A DNA stretch of 64,000 nucleotides from Malus domestica. Lineage: Eukaryota > Streptophyta > Magnoliopsida > Rosales > Rosaceae. The notes below the pieces were generated by a model. It saw only the letters and a list, made by a program, of their open reading frames with translations. It ran no database searches and was not told where the DNA came from. The position numbers and the translations under genes are program-made. Positions 33,180 through 45,655 of this stretch are shown piece by piece; the first letter of the stretch is position 1, and the number at the start of each line of letters is the position of its first letter. The stretch covers positions 1,929,501-1,993,500 of the forward strand of contig NC_091673.1 in NCBI RefSeq assembly GCF_042453785.1. The letters are read 5' to 3'.

Positions 33180-33830
33180 TTAATAAATTGCTTGTTCTCA
33201 AGCCCTCTGTCTGATGTGGGACAATTGGGATTCCAACACTTCTCCTGCATGCTAGGTGGAGCCATGTTTGGGCTCATCCATTTGCGCACTCTATCTGATG
33301 TGGGACAATTGGGATTCCAACATTTCCCCCCGCACGTGCGACCCCTACATGCTAGGTGGAGCCATGTCTAGGCTCACCCATTTGTGCACTCGGTCTGATA
33401 TGGGACAATTGGGATTCCAACACTTCCCCCGCACGTGCGACCCCTACTTGCTAGGTGGAGCCATGTCTGGGCTCACCCATTTGCGCAGGGCCAAGGGAGT
33501 CCACCCCTACATGCCTAGGTGAAGCCATGTCTGGGCTCACCCATTTGCGCACTCTATCTGATGTGGGACAATTGGGATTCCAACACTTCCCTCCGCACGT
33601 GCGACCCCTACATGCTAGGTGGAGCCATGTCTGGGCTTACCCATTTGCGCACTCGGTCTGGTATGGGACAATTGGGATTCCAACACTTCCCTCGCACGTG
33701 TAACCCCTACTTGCTAGGTGGAACCATGTTTGGGCTCACCCATTTGAGTAGGGCTAAGGGAGTCCACCCATTCATGTGGCACGGGCCCATCCTTGGGTCT
33801 GATACCATGTTAAATTTCAGGTAAACGAGT
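33180..33830. repeat. Degenerate tandem array (units about 80-160 bp)
   Basis: Five copies of a unit starting GATGTGGGACAATTGGGATT (near 33214, 33296, 33398, 33559, 33660) alternate with GCTAGGTGGAGCCATGTCTG and GGGCTCACCCATTTGCGCA. The array ends in GGTCTGATACCATGTTAAA, which looks like the complement of a tRNA-Met primer site, so it is probably LTR-element debris. One more unit start occurs after the LINE at about 38370. Confidence 0.75.
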
Positions 33831-33919
33831 CAAAGACCCCACTCCAATAACACCGATACTATTTCCACTTGATCACCTGCTCAATCGATCAGGTGTGAAA
33901 TTTTATTACAAAAAATCAA

Positions 33920-36900
33920 AAATGGATGAGAATGAGGGATCTTCATCCCAAGGCGGTGGCGGCTGGCCTTCAACAGCCACAAGATCGCCATGATACACCT
34001 GTTTTGGAATTGCCGTGGTCTAGGGTCGGACACGGTAGTTCGGGCCCTTAATGGGCAAATAAGGGAGCACAGACCCTCTATGATCTTTCTATATGAAACA
34101 AAGATGAAAGATCATAGAATTACAAGGGTGATAAGGCGTATGGGATATTTTAATGGTTTCGATGTGGCTCCGGTTGGTAATGCTGGAGGTTTGAGTCTTT
34201 GGTGGGATGATTTGATCCAGGTAGATGTGATGGATTCCTCTAAACATTACATTGATGCCCGGTGCAGTATTGCAGAATCGCATACTATGTTCCGGTTCAC
34301 AGGGGTTTACGGCACGTTGTATCGAGCGGAGAATGAGGAGTTCTGGAGGGGTATGATTCAAAATTTTAGCCCGGATCGAATTCCGTGGATTTGTGAAGGA
34401 GACTTTAATGAAGTTTTATGGGATCATGAGAAAGCGGGAGGTGCTGCTTTTTGTTACAATAGTCCAAGATACCTAGAGGAATTCATGAATAAGGTGGAAA
34501 TTATGGATCTCGGTTTCAATGGGAAAAATTACACCTGGAGGGGGATTCGCAATGGTCAGTTGGTGGAGGCTCGCCTTGACAGGAGTTTGGTGAATGCGAG
34601 CTGGCTGTCCTCTTGGCCAAATTCTATGGTCACTAATGGTACCTGGAGGGGATCCGATCATAGTCCAGTGTTGGTGAAGTTTGGGTTTCAACCTGAAAAG
34701 CGAAAAAAATTGTTTCGTTTTGAAGCTTTTTGGACAAAGGAAGAGGAGTGCAGAGATATTGTGCGTGGAGCGTGGAATGTTGATAGAGATGGGAATCCCC
34801 TTGAGCGATCGAATTCCAAGATTAACTTTTTCCGTGCAGCTCTGATTAACTGGAGTAATGGAAAGTTAAAAAATCGCAGTAGGCAGATAAAGAAAATGGC
34901 GGACCAGCTGGGTGTTCTGCAACAAGATTGGAGAGGGCATTCTAAAGAAATTGAGGCTCTAGAAGTTGAACTAGACAAAATATGCAAACATGAGGAATGT
35001 TACTGGTAGCAGCGATCTCGTGTTCAATGGTTGAAGGAAGGGGACGCCAACATGAAGTTTTTTCACCAATCCACCATGCATAGAAGAAGAAGAAATAGTG
35101 TGGTTTCCTTAAAGAACAACAATGGAAACTGGGAGGTGAATCCAACACAGGTGAGGAGGCTTGTCGATGAGCACTTCGTGAATCTATTCACTTTGTCGGG
35201 ACAGCGAGAGTGGGGAGATCTACTTAGCTGCGTCAATCATATGGTTTCAGATGAAATGAATGAAGCCCTCTCGAATCGGGTCTCGACGGATAAGTTGAAG
35301 ATTGCAGCTATGCAAATTGGGGGTTTGAAGGCCCCTGGACCAGACGGATTCCCCGGAATATTCTACCAGGCCCATTGGGATATTCCTGCGGCGGATGTCA
35401 ACGAGATTATTGGAGCGACGATGCATGGGCATGTAGACCCAAGGCGTATCAATGCTACTCATTTAGTGCTAATTCCGAAAGTTCAAAACCCGGTTTCTAT
35501 TTTGCAGTTTAGGCCTATAAGCTTGTGTAACTACTCTTATAAGGTTCTTTCCAAGGTTTTGGCCAATCGTCTTAAGCAATTTATGCCGGCTTTAATTTCT
35601 CTAACCCAAAATGCCTTTGTAGCTGGCAGATTGATTCAAGACAATATTGGCATTGCACACGAGTTGTTCCATTTCCTAAAATCTAGGAAAGCGAGACACA
35701 AGTTTAAGTTGTGCGTCAAGTTGGATATGCACAAAGCCTACGATAGGGTTAAGTGGGACTTCTTATTAGCAGTGATGGAAAAAATGGGGTTTGATAGTAC
35801 ATGGAGGACCTTAATCTTGGGCTGTATCTCGACGGTGAATTTCGCTATTCTCCTTAATGGTCATCCTGGACAGAAATTCGTTCTTTCCCGTGGGCTTCGA
35901 CAGGGAGACCCGCTATCTCCTTATCTTTTCCTTTTGGTTAGTGAGGTTCTCTCGATTCTTATTCAGAAAGGTTGTGAGAGGAAACAGATTAATGGAATTC
36001 AAATGAGCTCATCGGGTTCGACAATTTCCCATATTCTCTTTGCTGATGACACTCTTATTTTCCTCAAGGCGGAAGAGGACAATTGTAGACAATTAATTAT
36101 GCTGATTGATGATTACTGCTTGGCTTCGGGACAACAAGTTAATAAGGAAAAGTTGAGTGTCTACTTTGGTGCAAATGTTCCTGTTACTTTTGCCCAAAGG
36201 TTGACGGTTATCCTCGGTATGGTGAGAGTTGGAGAGTCGGGCTTATACCTTGGTGTTCCGGCTATCTGGGGGTGGTCAAAGAAATGTGGGCTCGCCTATG
36301 TCAAAGGAAAGTTGTTGGGCAAGCTTCAAGGATGGAAGAAAGCAAGTCTTTCACAAGCAGGGAGAGAAGTTCTCATTAAGGCGGTGGCACAAGCCATTCC
36401 AGCTTACCCAATGAATCTGTTTAAATTTCCCACGACTCTGTGCAGCGAAATGGATGCCATGATCACCAATTTTTGGTGGGGACAAACCGAGGGTGCGAAT
36501 AAGATCCACTGGTTATCACGAGAGAAGTTGGGTCGACCAAAAGAGGTGGGGGGTTTGGGACTAAGGAACTTTGAATCGTTCAACGAAGCCCTGTTAGCGA
36601 AGCAATGTTGGCACCTGTTAATGGAGCCGATGTCTTTATGGGCGAAGGTGCTTAAAGCCCGCTACTTTCTGAATTGCTCTTTCCTGGATGCTAAGCGGGG
36701 AGGAAGAGCTTCTTGGGCGTGGTCGAGTCTTCTTGTGGGAAGAAATATTCTCAAGGAGGGTGCTCACTGGCAAATTATGAACGGCAATCATGTTCGAGTC
36801 TGGATCGATAGATGGCTTCCGACTATCCCAGTAGGAAAACCATCCCCATTGGGCTCGGTGCAGGTGTCAAGAAACTTAATGGTTAGCTCTTTAACTTGCC

Positions 36901-38322
36901 CGGTCACGAAGGAGTGGGATATTGATTTACTGAAACCTTTCTTGGAGTTGGAGGAGTTTGATGCGATCTTGGAGACACATCTTGGAGAACCAACGTTAAT
37001 GGATAGGCTCGTGTGGCCTTTTGAGAAGAGAGGTATGTATTCGGTCAAATCTGGCTATCATTGGGCGCATCAAAGTCTTCTGCCCCAAAGGAGCCTTAAC
37101 TCTCAATCTTCTGCTTCTGTTCCCGGGGCTCTGTGGAAGTGTATCTGGCAGCTGGAGGCTCCCCAAAAAATTCGATGTTTCATGTGGAAAACCCTGCACG
37201 CGGCGATTGCAACTATGGCTAATCTATATCAACGCCACTCCTCCACAACTTCTCTATGCCCCATCTGCCAAATGAGGAATGAGACCATCATTCACCTATT
37301 CCTTGAATGCCCGTGGGTGGAAGTGGTTTGGTTTGGGGGTTCTTTGAATTTACGAATAAACCAAAATGAGATAACAACTTGGGCCTGTTGGCTGCTTCAA
37401 ATGTTTGATTTAGCGAATGGTGCGAATGAGGCAAGAAATCACTTGTTTTCTTATATTGCATTTACATGCTGGCATATTTGGAAAGCAAGGTGTAACTTTC
37501 AGTTCAACAAACAACACATCTACCCTCCTCAAGTTATAGCTGCTATCTGTTTTTCGGTTTCTGCCTTCAGGGAAGCAAAATCAAACCTGCCCCGTCCCCT
37601 TGTGGTCTGTCCGCAGGTTTCTGGTGGAGTGGTCAGTTGGGCTCCACCGAGTTCTGGATTCGTAAAGGTGAACGTTGATGGCAGTTGGGTTGCATCGGAC
37701 GGGATGAGCTTTACGGGAGTTGTGGCCAGGGATGCGGATGGAAAGTTCTTGGCGGCTTGCAGGTATAAAGTGAAAGCCACAAGCGTGGCAATGGTGGAAG
37801 CAATGGCCATTATGCACGGATGCAACCTGGGGATCAGTAGAGGGTGGCGTTTGATTGTGGTTGAGTCTGATTCTTCTGATTCTATTTCCTGCTTAAAGAA
37901 TTCAACAAGGAATGGCAGTTGGGAAGCCTTTCCTTTTATTGCGAAATGCAGTAATTGGGGGGGGGGGGACCTTTCAAGAGTGCACCTGGTCTTGGGTTCC
38001 AAGATCAGCCCATTCGGCAACGGATCTTTTGGCTTCGCGGCGTTGTAAGGAAGTATGTGATCTTATTTGGGTCCACAGACCCCCATCTTCCCTTGTTCAT
38101 GTGTTGTGTAACGATGGTCTTCCTTGTCCTCATTAGTTTTTTGTAGTAGTGTGAGGAGGGACGCTTTAGCACTTGGTGCGGCTTCCGGATTTCTTGTAAC
38201 CTCCTTATACTACTTTTTCTAGTCTGTGTTGTTGGCTGTTTGCCTTTGTGTGGGCCTTCCTGTAACCTCTGGCATCTTTGCCCGGATATTGATATATCTT
38301 GCTTCCAAAATTAAAAAAAAAA
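33920..38322 (+). mobile_element. L1-type LINE, nearly full-length ORF2, 5' truncated
   Basis: ORF2 is preceded by a short open stretch ending in ATGA that may be the tail of ORF1. The 3' end is an A-rich tail (about 38312-38322). No clean target duplication was found, and the 5' boundary is approximate. The full ORF1 is missing. Confidence 0.75.
33990..38136 (+). pseudogene. LINE ORF2: endonuclease, reverse transcriptase, zf-RVT, RNase H
   Basis: One frame runs from 33990 to 38048, broken only by a TAG at 35007-35009 (after CYW, before QRSRVQWLKEGDAN). The APE-type endonuclease comes first (FWNCRGLG, GDFNEVLW, RLDRSL, SDHSPV). The RT follows (FRPISLCNYSYK, QNAFVAGRLIQDN, DMHKAYDRVKWDFL, GLRQGDPLSPYLF, FADDTLIF near 36040). 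Then comes a zf-RVT region (CPICQMRNETIIHLFLECPW) and an RNase H domain (KVNVDGSW, VESDSSDSI). A run of 12 G at 37957-37968 shifts the frame; the expected tail (WSWVPRSAHSATDLLA) continues in another frame to 38136. With only two lesions this is a fairly young, now inactive copy. Confidence 0.9.
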
Positions 38323-40344
38323 CCTCAATGTTATTTTATATAAATTGCTTGTTCTCGTTCCCTCTATTCGATGTTGGACAATTGGGATTCTAACACTCCT
38401 CGATTTCATTCCTTCTGGTAATTTTTCCATTTACCCATTTCGTTTTAGTCTCTGTGAATACCATTTGAAGCTGCCCCATGATTGTAAACCTGATTTGTGC
38501 GTTCCTCTTATGTGGGTTTTCGTTGATATGCTCGTTTCAGCTTCGAAGTTCCATTTTTGGGCTACATTGGTTCATATATGCTTAAAATTTGAGAAACAGT
38601 TGATGGAATCGAAATCTCCCACTATATAGAAGTGTTGTTTTCTGTAATGATAATGCCTACAATGGTTCTCGAATCACTGTCACTGCTAATTCCTTTGTTA
38701 TTATGTTGTATTTGTATCTCATTTAGTTCAAGTGTCCAACGTTGTGTCTTATACCAGAGCAAAGAAAACTTCCGGCCCAACGTGCGAAATACAAATATAC
38801 TGGATGTGTTGCCAGATTATAGAAAAGAAGCAGAGGATCATCTCTCAAAAGCTGTAAGAAACAATGCATTGTGGCTTCCTGTAGTTGAGCATGTTTGTAA
38901 TGTTTTCGGTTCAGTTCCTGATTGCTTTTTGTGGTTTTATTCCAGTGACCTCTCGATTCATTGTACTGTAAACTTTATGATTGATACGTATATTGTGTTT
39001 GGATGCAGGGTCCAAACAAGCAGATACTGTCAACTTTCGATGCTTGAAAGAAAAATGTGTTAGATTAAATATAGCGGAAACTAAAGAACTCAACATATCC
39101 AATCAACCACTAACCTTGAGAAGACATTGCAGCAGAAAAATAAAGGTTCTTCTCCTCTCAACACTATCTGTATGCACTGTCAATCAATGGGGCTTGATAT
39201 TTTCTGTTTGCGTGTATTGTGTGAGAGTAGGGACTAGGGACCCTTTACTTATAACTTAAACAGTGGTCTTTGATAAGGATACTTCCCATCATGTAATCCT
39301 TATCAAAGTCATCAGTCTGATAACCCTTATCACTAATATCCAAAGCATCCATATCATATTGGTTAATACCAATTGCATCGGGACTTCTTTAGATTATATT
39401 TCAGTCTTTATACATTCCTTAATAACCAACAAGTATTGTCATACACAAACTCTTATGATCTCAATCCCTCATGCACGTGCTAAACAAGTGTGTAGCTCTC
39501 ATTAGACTTACAAAATGGCTCAAGGCAACTTTTTATCTCTCAACTTGTTCTCAACTTGTTTTGCCTGTTGTTTTTCATGATGTGTGCGTCATTATGCTTA
39601 CATAATTTTCATCATTTTACAAGGTACCGACAATGAGGCAGAACTTGTTGATGAAAGCATTCAACATGCCAAGGAAGCCATAACTCTTGATGTCAAGGAT
39701 GGGAATTCATGGTGTAAGATCTAAAAAAGTTCTATATTCTTCGGTTTTGAGTAAGATTTATACTTGATAAGTTGTATAGCATGTAACACTTAGTTCGGTT
39801 TGCCATTTACCTTGGATGTTTGCTAGCGTGCTTATGGTTGGCTTAGTTTGACTGCTTGATGATACGTTTGTGACTGGAGATGCATGTCTTGCAAGTTTCT
39901 TTGTGACTGGAACTTGGGACCATTCGAAACTTCTGCAATCTTTGAAGGCATACCAAAATGCTATGAGTGCGTAAAGTAATCTGTTTCCTGCTGATGGATC
40001 TTCTGTGGTTATGGGTGTCTCAACGATCATGTTTAGGGGAGCTATTCATTTGTATATATGTTGTATTTCTTGTAAGTATGGATCTTCTGCGGTTAGAAGA
40101 TGCTCTAATGTTTTATGTTGCGTATCAGGAAAAGGATGAAAGAATGCAGTCCAATCCAGACCTATATTTTAACTGTGCTACTGTAAGCTCAGTTTTCCTT
40201 GTGTTTTGTCTGAAATTACTCACAAGTTTCTCAATTTCTCAATGATGATTTGTCAGTCTTTGTCTCTATAAGTCAGCGTTTATATAGGTTAAAGATGGAG
40301 TTGTGCTAATACAAGTGGAGAGAATAGGAAACAGCAATGATAAA

Positions 40345-40492
40345 GGGGTGTGATATCCACACACCCCTTTTTACTTCTCACACACCCTTCTAATTTTCGA
40401 CCGTCGGATCAGATGAAATGAAGAAGATCAACGGACATAAATTAATAATGGGTGTGTGAGAAGTAAAAAAATGTGTGTGGATAGCACACCCC
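40345..40492. mobile_element. hAT-type MITE in the pseudogene
   Basis: 148 bp with ends GGGGTGTGATATCCACACAC and GTGTGTGGATAGCACACCCC, and an exact 8-bp target duplication ATGATAAA (40337-40344, 40493-40500). A clean, fairly young insertion in an intron of the TTC5-like pseudogene. Confidence 0.92.
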
Positions 40493-41504
40493 ATGATAAA
40501 TTGTTTTCTATTTCTGTTTTTGTTAAGTTTGTATAAAGTAACTTAAGTTGCATGAATCTTAGAAAGACATGCTGCCACCTGATTGGGTCCTTAGTACTGC
40601 TCAATATCTCATGTTTTGCACAATTATAAGATTGGGTTATTTGGGTGCCTTCAATGTTGAGATTAAGTTGGAAACTGGGGACTAAGCACACTTAAATAAT
40701 ATGTTAAGGATATTCTACGGCAAACAGTTTTTAGATCAACATGATATATGTCGGTTCTTGACCTTATATAATTTCTGTTTTACAGGGGCATGCTAGATCT
40801 AAACGACTTTTGTCATTAGGATCATCTCTGGCTGCTGTAAACTGTACGCTTCATTACTCTTTCATGCATTTTGGTTTATTGTGATTTGTAATTTTCATTG
40901 AGCCTGGCTCATTGCCCTTTCTTTCCCACGGGAATATACTAATTTTCTTTGTTTGCATCTTCGATTAGTGAACTCCTCATATCGAAGAGCTACTGTAGAT
41001 ATTCTATCAGAGGGTCTGAACTGAACAAATCAGTAGCACTAGTGGGAAAAGTGCTATTCTTTATTAAGCATGACAATGTTGCTCCACTGTAAGTCCTCTC
41101 GAAGCACCTTTCTTTTACATCCACTGTGAGTGCATTTGAATTGTCAGTGCTTTTGCTTTGTTCTTGACTATTTTATCCTTTCATCTCCCTTGTTAGGTAC
41201 TACGTGGCATGCGATTCAAATCAAATATGCTTCGTCGTGTCAGTTTATGGCATTCAATATGATTCCGCAAGACTTAGCAGCGTAAGAATAAAAGGAGAAA
41301 TAGAAACCACATACTTTCTTACATCCCAAATACGGATTGGTTTGACCTTCATTTGTATTGAGCAAATATGTTATCGTCTCTCACCAATTCAAATGCTTAA
41401 GGGTCAAACTGTACCTTGTTCTCACAGAACAAAGAAGGAGATCAGCTAACAATACTGGAACCTTTTCATCGGCATTTCAACTTTTCTTGGTAAGAAAAGG
41501 TACT

Positions 41505-42140
41505 CAACAACAACAACAACAACAACAAAGCCTTTTCCCACTAAGTGGGGTCGGCTATATGAATCCTAGAACGCCATTGCGCTCGGTTTTGTGTCATGTC
41601 CTCCGTTAGATCCAAGTACTCTAAATTTTTTCTTAGAGTCTCTTCCAAAGTTTTCCTAGGTCTTCCTCTACCCCTTCGGCCCTGAACCTCTGTCCCGTAG
41701 TCACATCTTCGAACCGGAGCGTCAGTCGGCCTTCTTTGCACATGTCCAAATCACCGGAGCCGATTTTCTCTCATCTTTCCTACAATTTCGGCTACTCCTA
41801 CTTTACCTCGGATATCCTCATTCCCAATCTTATCCTTTCTCGTGTGCCCACACATTCCACAAAGCATCCTCATCTCCGCTACACCCATTTTGTGTACGTG
41901 TTGATGCTTCACCGCCCAACATTCTGTGCCATACAACATCGCTGGCCTTATTGCCGTCCTATAAAATTTTCCCTTGAGCTTCAGTGGCCTACCACGGTCA
42001 CACAACACGCCGGATGCACTCTTACACTTCATCCATCCAGCTCGTATTCTATGGTTGAGATCTCCATCTAATTCTCCGTTCTCTTGCAAGATAGATCCTA
42101 GGTAGCGAAAACGGTCGCTTTTTGTGATCTTCGCTAGATT
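41505..42140 (-). mobile_element. RTE-type LINE, 3' fragment
   Basis: Minus-strand translation gives FRYLGSILQENGELDGDLNH, RAGWMKCKSASGVLCDRG, LYGTECWAVK, MRMLCGMCGHTRKDKI and, after a frame change, HVQRRPTDAPVRRCD and RGRGRPRKTLEE. This is the C-terminal end of an RTE-clade reverse transcriptase. The 3' end is a simple repeat (TTG)n on the minus strand (CAA repeats at 41505-41528), as RTE elements have. The 5' end is truncated near 42140. Confidence 0.85.
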
Positions 42141-43499
42141 GCTCCGATCATTAGTGTGGATAAGTATATAAATGGATAGAGATAGGAAAGCAAACACAAG
42201 ATGTACGTGGTTCACCCAGATTGGCTACGTCCACGGAATAGAAGAGTTCTCATTAATTGTGAAGGGTTTACACAAGTACATAGGTTCAAGCTCTCCTTTA
42301 GTGAGTACAAGTGAATGATTTAGTACAAATGACATTAGGAAATATTGTGGGAGAATGATCTCGTAATCATGAAACTTCTAAGTATCGGAGTGTGGTGTCG
42401 TCTTGACTTGCCTTATCTGTCTCATAGGTAGATGTGGCATCTTTTCTAGAAGTACTCTTCCTCCATCCAGGGGTGGTATCTTTAACTGGTGGAGATGCAC
42501 AAGGTAATGTATCAATTTCACTTGAAGCTTACTTGTAGTTTCAAGCTTGGTCAAGCGCGATACAAACCATGTAGTAAGAGTCCCCCAAGTCGCTGAGCTA
42601 GGGGGTCTGCTGAAAGAGGTGACAGACAAGGTAAGCAATCAGAGCTCCGACTGATTGTTCACCTTCTCCCCATCTTGCAGCAGCATGAAGGATAAAGAGA
42701 AGAAAAATGAGAAGAGATGATATGAGATACTTTTGCTTTTGAAGAAGTAACTTTCCACAGGCTTATTCTTGAACTGAGCTGGAGGGTTTTCTGGTTTCGT
42801 CCAGAGTATAAGGCCGACTGAAGAATTTGAGGGTCAAAACAAGTCCATCAAATCTAGAGTACGTTCTACCCTGCTGATATGGGATACTTGTGCTTTTGAC
42901 AGAGTAATGGATGTATCGGCACGTGTGCTGTTACGCTTGTCTCCACATGCTTCCTTATATCCTTCGCACTTGCCCTATCTGTTCCTCAAACAGATGCGGA
43001 ATCTTCCCTGGAAACATAAGATGTTGAAGATGAGTACTCGAGAGCAATGCCAGGTAAGTAATCAGGTAAGGGGTTCCAGGCAGTCAGTTCCTGGCTGGAA
43101 GCTTGATTCCAAGTGCTGACTAATTGCTCTCTTTCTCCTTGTCTTGCAGGTAAAAAAACAAGGCCAAAGGAAAAGACAGGGAAAAAGCATGATATGGGAT
43201 ACTCTTGCTTTTAACCCTGATGATATGAGATATTCTTGCTCTAGTATAGCTTGTTTGCAGAGGTATTATCGGGGGGAAAGAAAGCTGAATATTTCGAAAG
43301 GCTTCGTTGGGAGTGCCCTCTCAGATATGATGAAGGGTTGAGCATTTTTGCAGGTCTGCCTGTCCGTTGGGGATGGAGGTCGACATATATAGGAGTCTCC
43401 CTAACAACAAGTAGTAATGCTATTCATTTACCCTGCTTGGTCATAGCACGGTAGTGAGAGCTGCCAGTTTCACATGTTTTAGCTCTGTCAGAGCACTTT

Positions 43500-45520
43500 G
43501 AAAAAGTGGTCTGTGGTATCTGGCTCTCGAGATTCGGAGAACGATGCCTCTTCGATTTTTGAGAAAGCAATCATGCTGGGGGTCTGGCTCTCGAGATTCG
43601 GAGAGCAGTGTCTCTTCGATTTTTGAGGAAGTAATCATGTTGGGAGTCTGGCTCTCGAGATTCGGAGGGCGGTGCCTCTTCGATTTTGGAGCAAGCAATC
43701 CTGTTGGGAGTGTTGTCTCGAATGTGAGTAAAGGTTGGGCATGTTTGCTAGTCTACCTTGCCCCGAAGCACAAAGGTTGACACACAGGGACTTTCCAATT
43801 ATCTAGCAATGGTACTGTTCCTTTACCCTCTCTTCGCTTTTGAGAAAGTAGTCATGTTGGGGGTCTGGCTCTCGAGATTCGGAGGACGGTGCCTCTTCGA
43901 TTTTGGAGCAAGCAATCTTGTTGGGAGTGTTTTCTCGAATGTGAGTAAAGGTTGGGCATGTTTGCTAGTCTACCTTGCCACGAAGCACAGAGGTTGACAC
44001 ACAGGAACTTTCCAATTATCGAGCAATGATACTGTTCCTTTACCCTTGTGGGTAATAATATGGTAGCTAGACCTTCAAAATTTATGTGTCTAAACTTTGT
44101 TAGTTCTGTTTCTTTGCTATTCTTTTACCTTTCTTGGTCAGAGCGATGTAGTGGGAGCTGCAAGCTTCACGTGCTCAACTTTGGCAGAGAACTTTGGCAA
44201 AGTTATCTGTGGTACCCATGAGCTATTGTTGCGTGTGGGAAGTGGGTGATTGAACAATAAGATTCATGTGCTTTCTACTTCACCAGAAGTCTTCGACAGA
44301 ATGCCCATAATTTCTGGAAAGCTGAGTGTGCGTGTGACAGGTGCTGACAAGGCTAGAATAGTAGGTGCCTCTTCGATTTCTGAGATCGGCCCTCGTGGTC
44401 TCTGAGCAGCCCAGCTTTCGAGAAAGAGAGCGCCTCTTCGATTGATTCGGAGAACGATGCCTCATCGATTTTTGAGAAAGCAATCATGCTGAGGGTCTGG
44501 CTCTCGAAGATTCGGGGAGCAGTGTCTCTTCGATTTTTGAGAAAGTAATCATGTTGGGAGTCTGACTCTCGAGATTCGGAGGGCGGTGCCTCTTCGATTT
44601 TGGAGCAAGCAATCTTGTTGGGAGTGTTTTCTCGAATGTGAGTAAAGGTTGGGCATGTTTGCTAGTCTACCTTGCCACGAAGCACAGAGGTTGACACACA
44701 GGGACTTTCCAATTATCCAGCAATGGTACTGTTCCTTTACCCTTTCTTCGATTTTTAAGAAAGTAGTCATGTTGGGAGTCTGGCTCTCGAGATTCGGAGG
44801 ACGGTGCCTCTTCGATTTTGGAGCAAGCAATCTTATTGGGAGTGTTTTCTCGAATGTGAGTAAAGGTTGGGCATGTTTGCTAGTCTACCTTGCCACGAAG
44901 CACAGAGGTTGACACACAGGGACTTTCCAATTATCCAGCAGTGGTACTGTTCCTTTACCCTTGTGGGTAATAATATGGTAGCTAGACCTTCAAAATTTAT
45001 GGGTCTAAACTTTGTTAGTGCTGTTTCTTTGCTATTCTTTTACCCTTCTTGGTCAGAGCGATGTAGTGGGAGCTGCAAGCTTCACGTGCTCAACTTTGGC
45101 AGAGAACTTTGGCAAAGTTATCTGTGGTACCCATGAGCTATTGTTGCGTGTGGGAAGTGGGTGATTGAACAGTAAGATTCATGTGTTTTCTACTTCCCCA
45201 GAAGTCTTCGACAGAATGCCCATAATTTCCGCAAAGCTGAGTGTGCGTGTGACAGGTGCTGACAAGGCTGGAAAAGTAGGTGCCTCTTCGATTTCTGAGA
45301 TCGGCCCTCGTGGTCTCTGGGGAGCTCAGCTTTTGAGAAAGCGAGCGCCTCTTCGATTTCTGAGATCGGCCTTCGTGGTCTTTGAGCAGCCCAACTTTTG
45401 AGAAAGCAAACGCCTCTTCGATTTCTGAGATCAACCCTCGTGATCTCTAAGCAGCCCAGCTTTTGAGAAAGCAAACGCCTCTTCGATTTTTGAGCAGGCG
45501 CCTCTTCGATTTCTGAAGCT
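43500..45520 (+). repeat. Nested tandem repeats built on CTCTTCGATTT
   Basis: Unit type 1 (59-66 bp) contains TGGCTCTCGAGATTCGGAG and CTCTTCGATTTT and recurs near 43521, 43580, 43646, 43866, 44496, 44563 and 44778. A larger module (AGTAAAGGTTGGGCATGTTT plus CACGAAGCACAGAGGTTGAC) recurs near 43730, 43944, 44640 and 44857. Unit type 2 (about 65 bp, GATTTCTGAGATCGGCCCTC) recurs at about 45290-45480. A segment of about 380 bp at 44040-44420 is repeated at 44960-45340. Confidence 0.85.
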
Positions 45521-45533
45521 CCGTCGAGTGCAG

Positions 45534-45544
45534 ATTTTTATAGG
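45534..45544 (+). promoter_or_regulatory. TATA box of the repetitive-element ORF
   Basis: TTTTTATAGGGG lies about 115 bp before the ATG at 45656, directly after the end of the tandem array. Position and spacing fit a Pol II promoter. Confidence 0.45.
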
Positions 45545-45655
45545 GGCTGGCATTAAGTTCCAAAGCACACTTGAATCTCCACCAGTAGAAGCTTCATTCT
45601 TACACTTCTAAGATCTTGATTTGTCCGACCTCTTCTCTCTTCAACACCTTTGAAA

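Noticed and set aside
33177-33824. Several overlapping open frames of 64-101 codons with repeated WDNWDSN / MGQLGFQHF
   Set aside because: They are translations of the tandem array in three frames, not genes.
33180-33830. Direct repeats with spacers, at first glance like a CRISPR array
   Set aside because: Units are 80-160 bp, the spacers themselves are repeated, and the DNA is a plant nuclear genome; it is TE-derived.
42378-43119. Short frames at the left part of the unclassified element
   Set aside because: No similarity to any retroelement protein that I can recognise and no codon bias; not called as genes.
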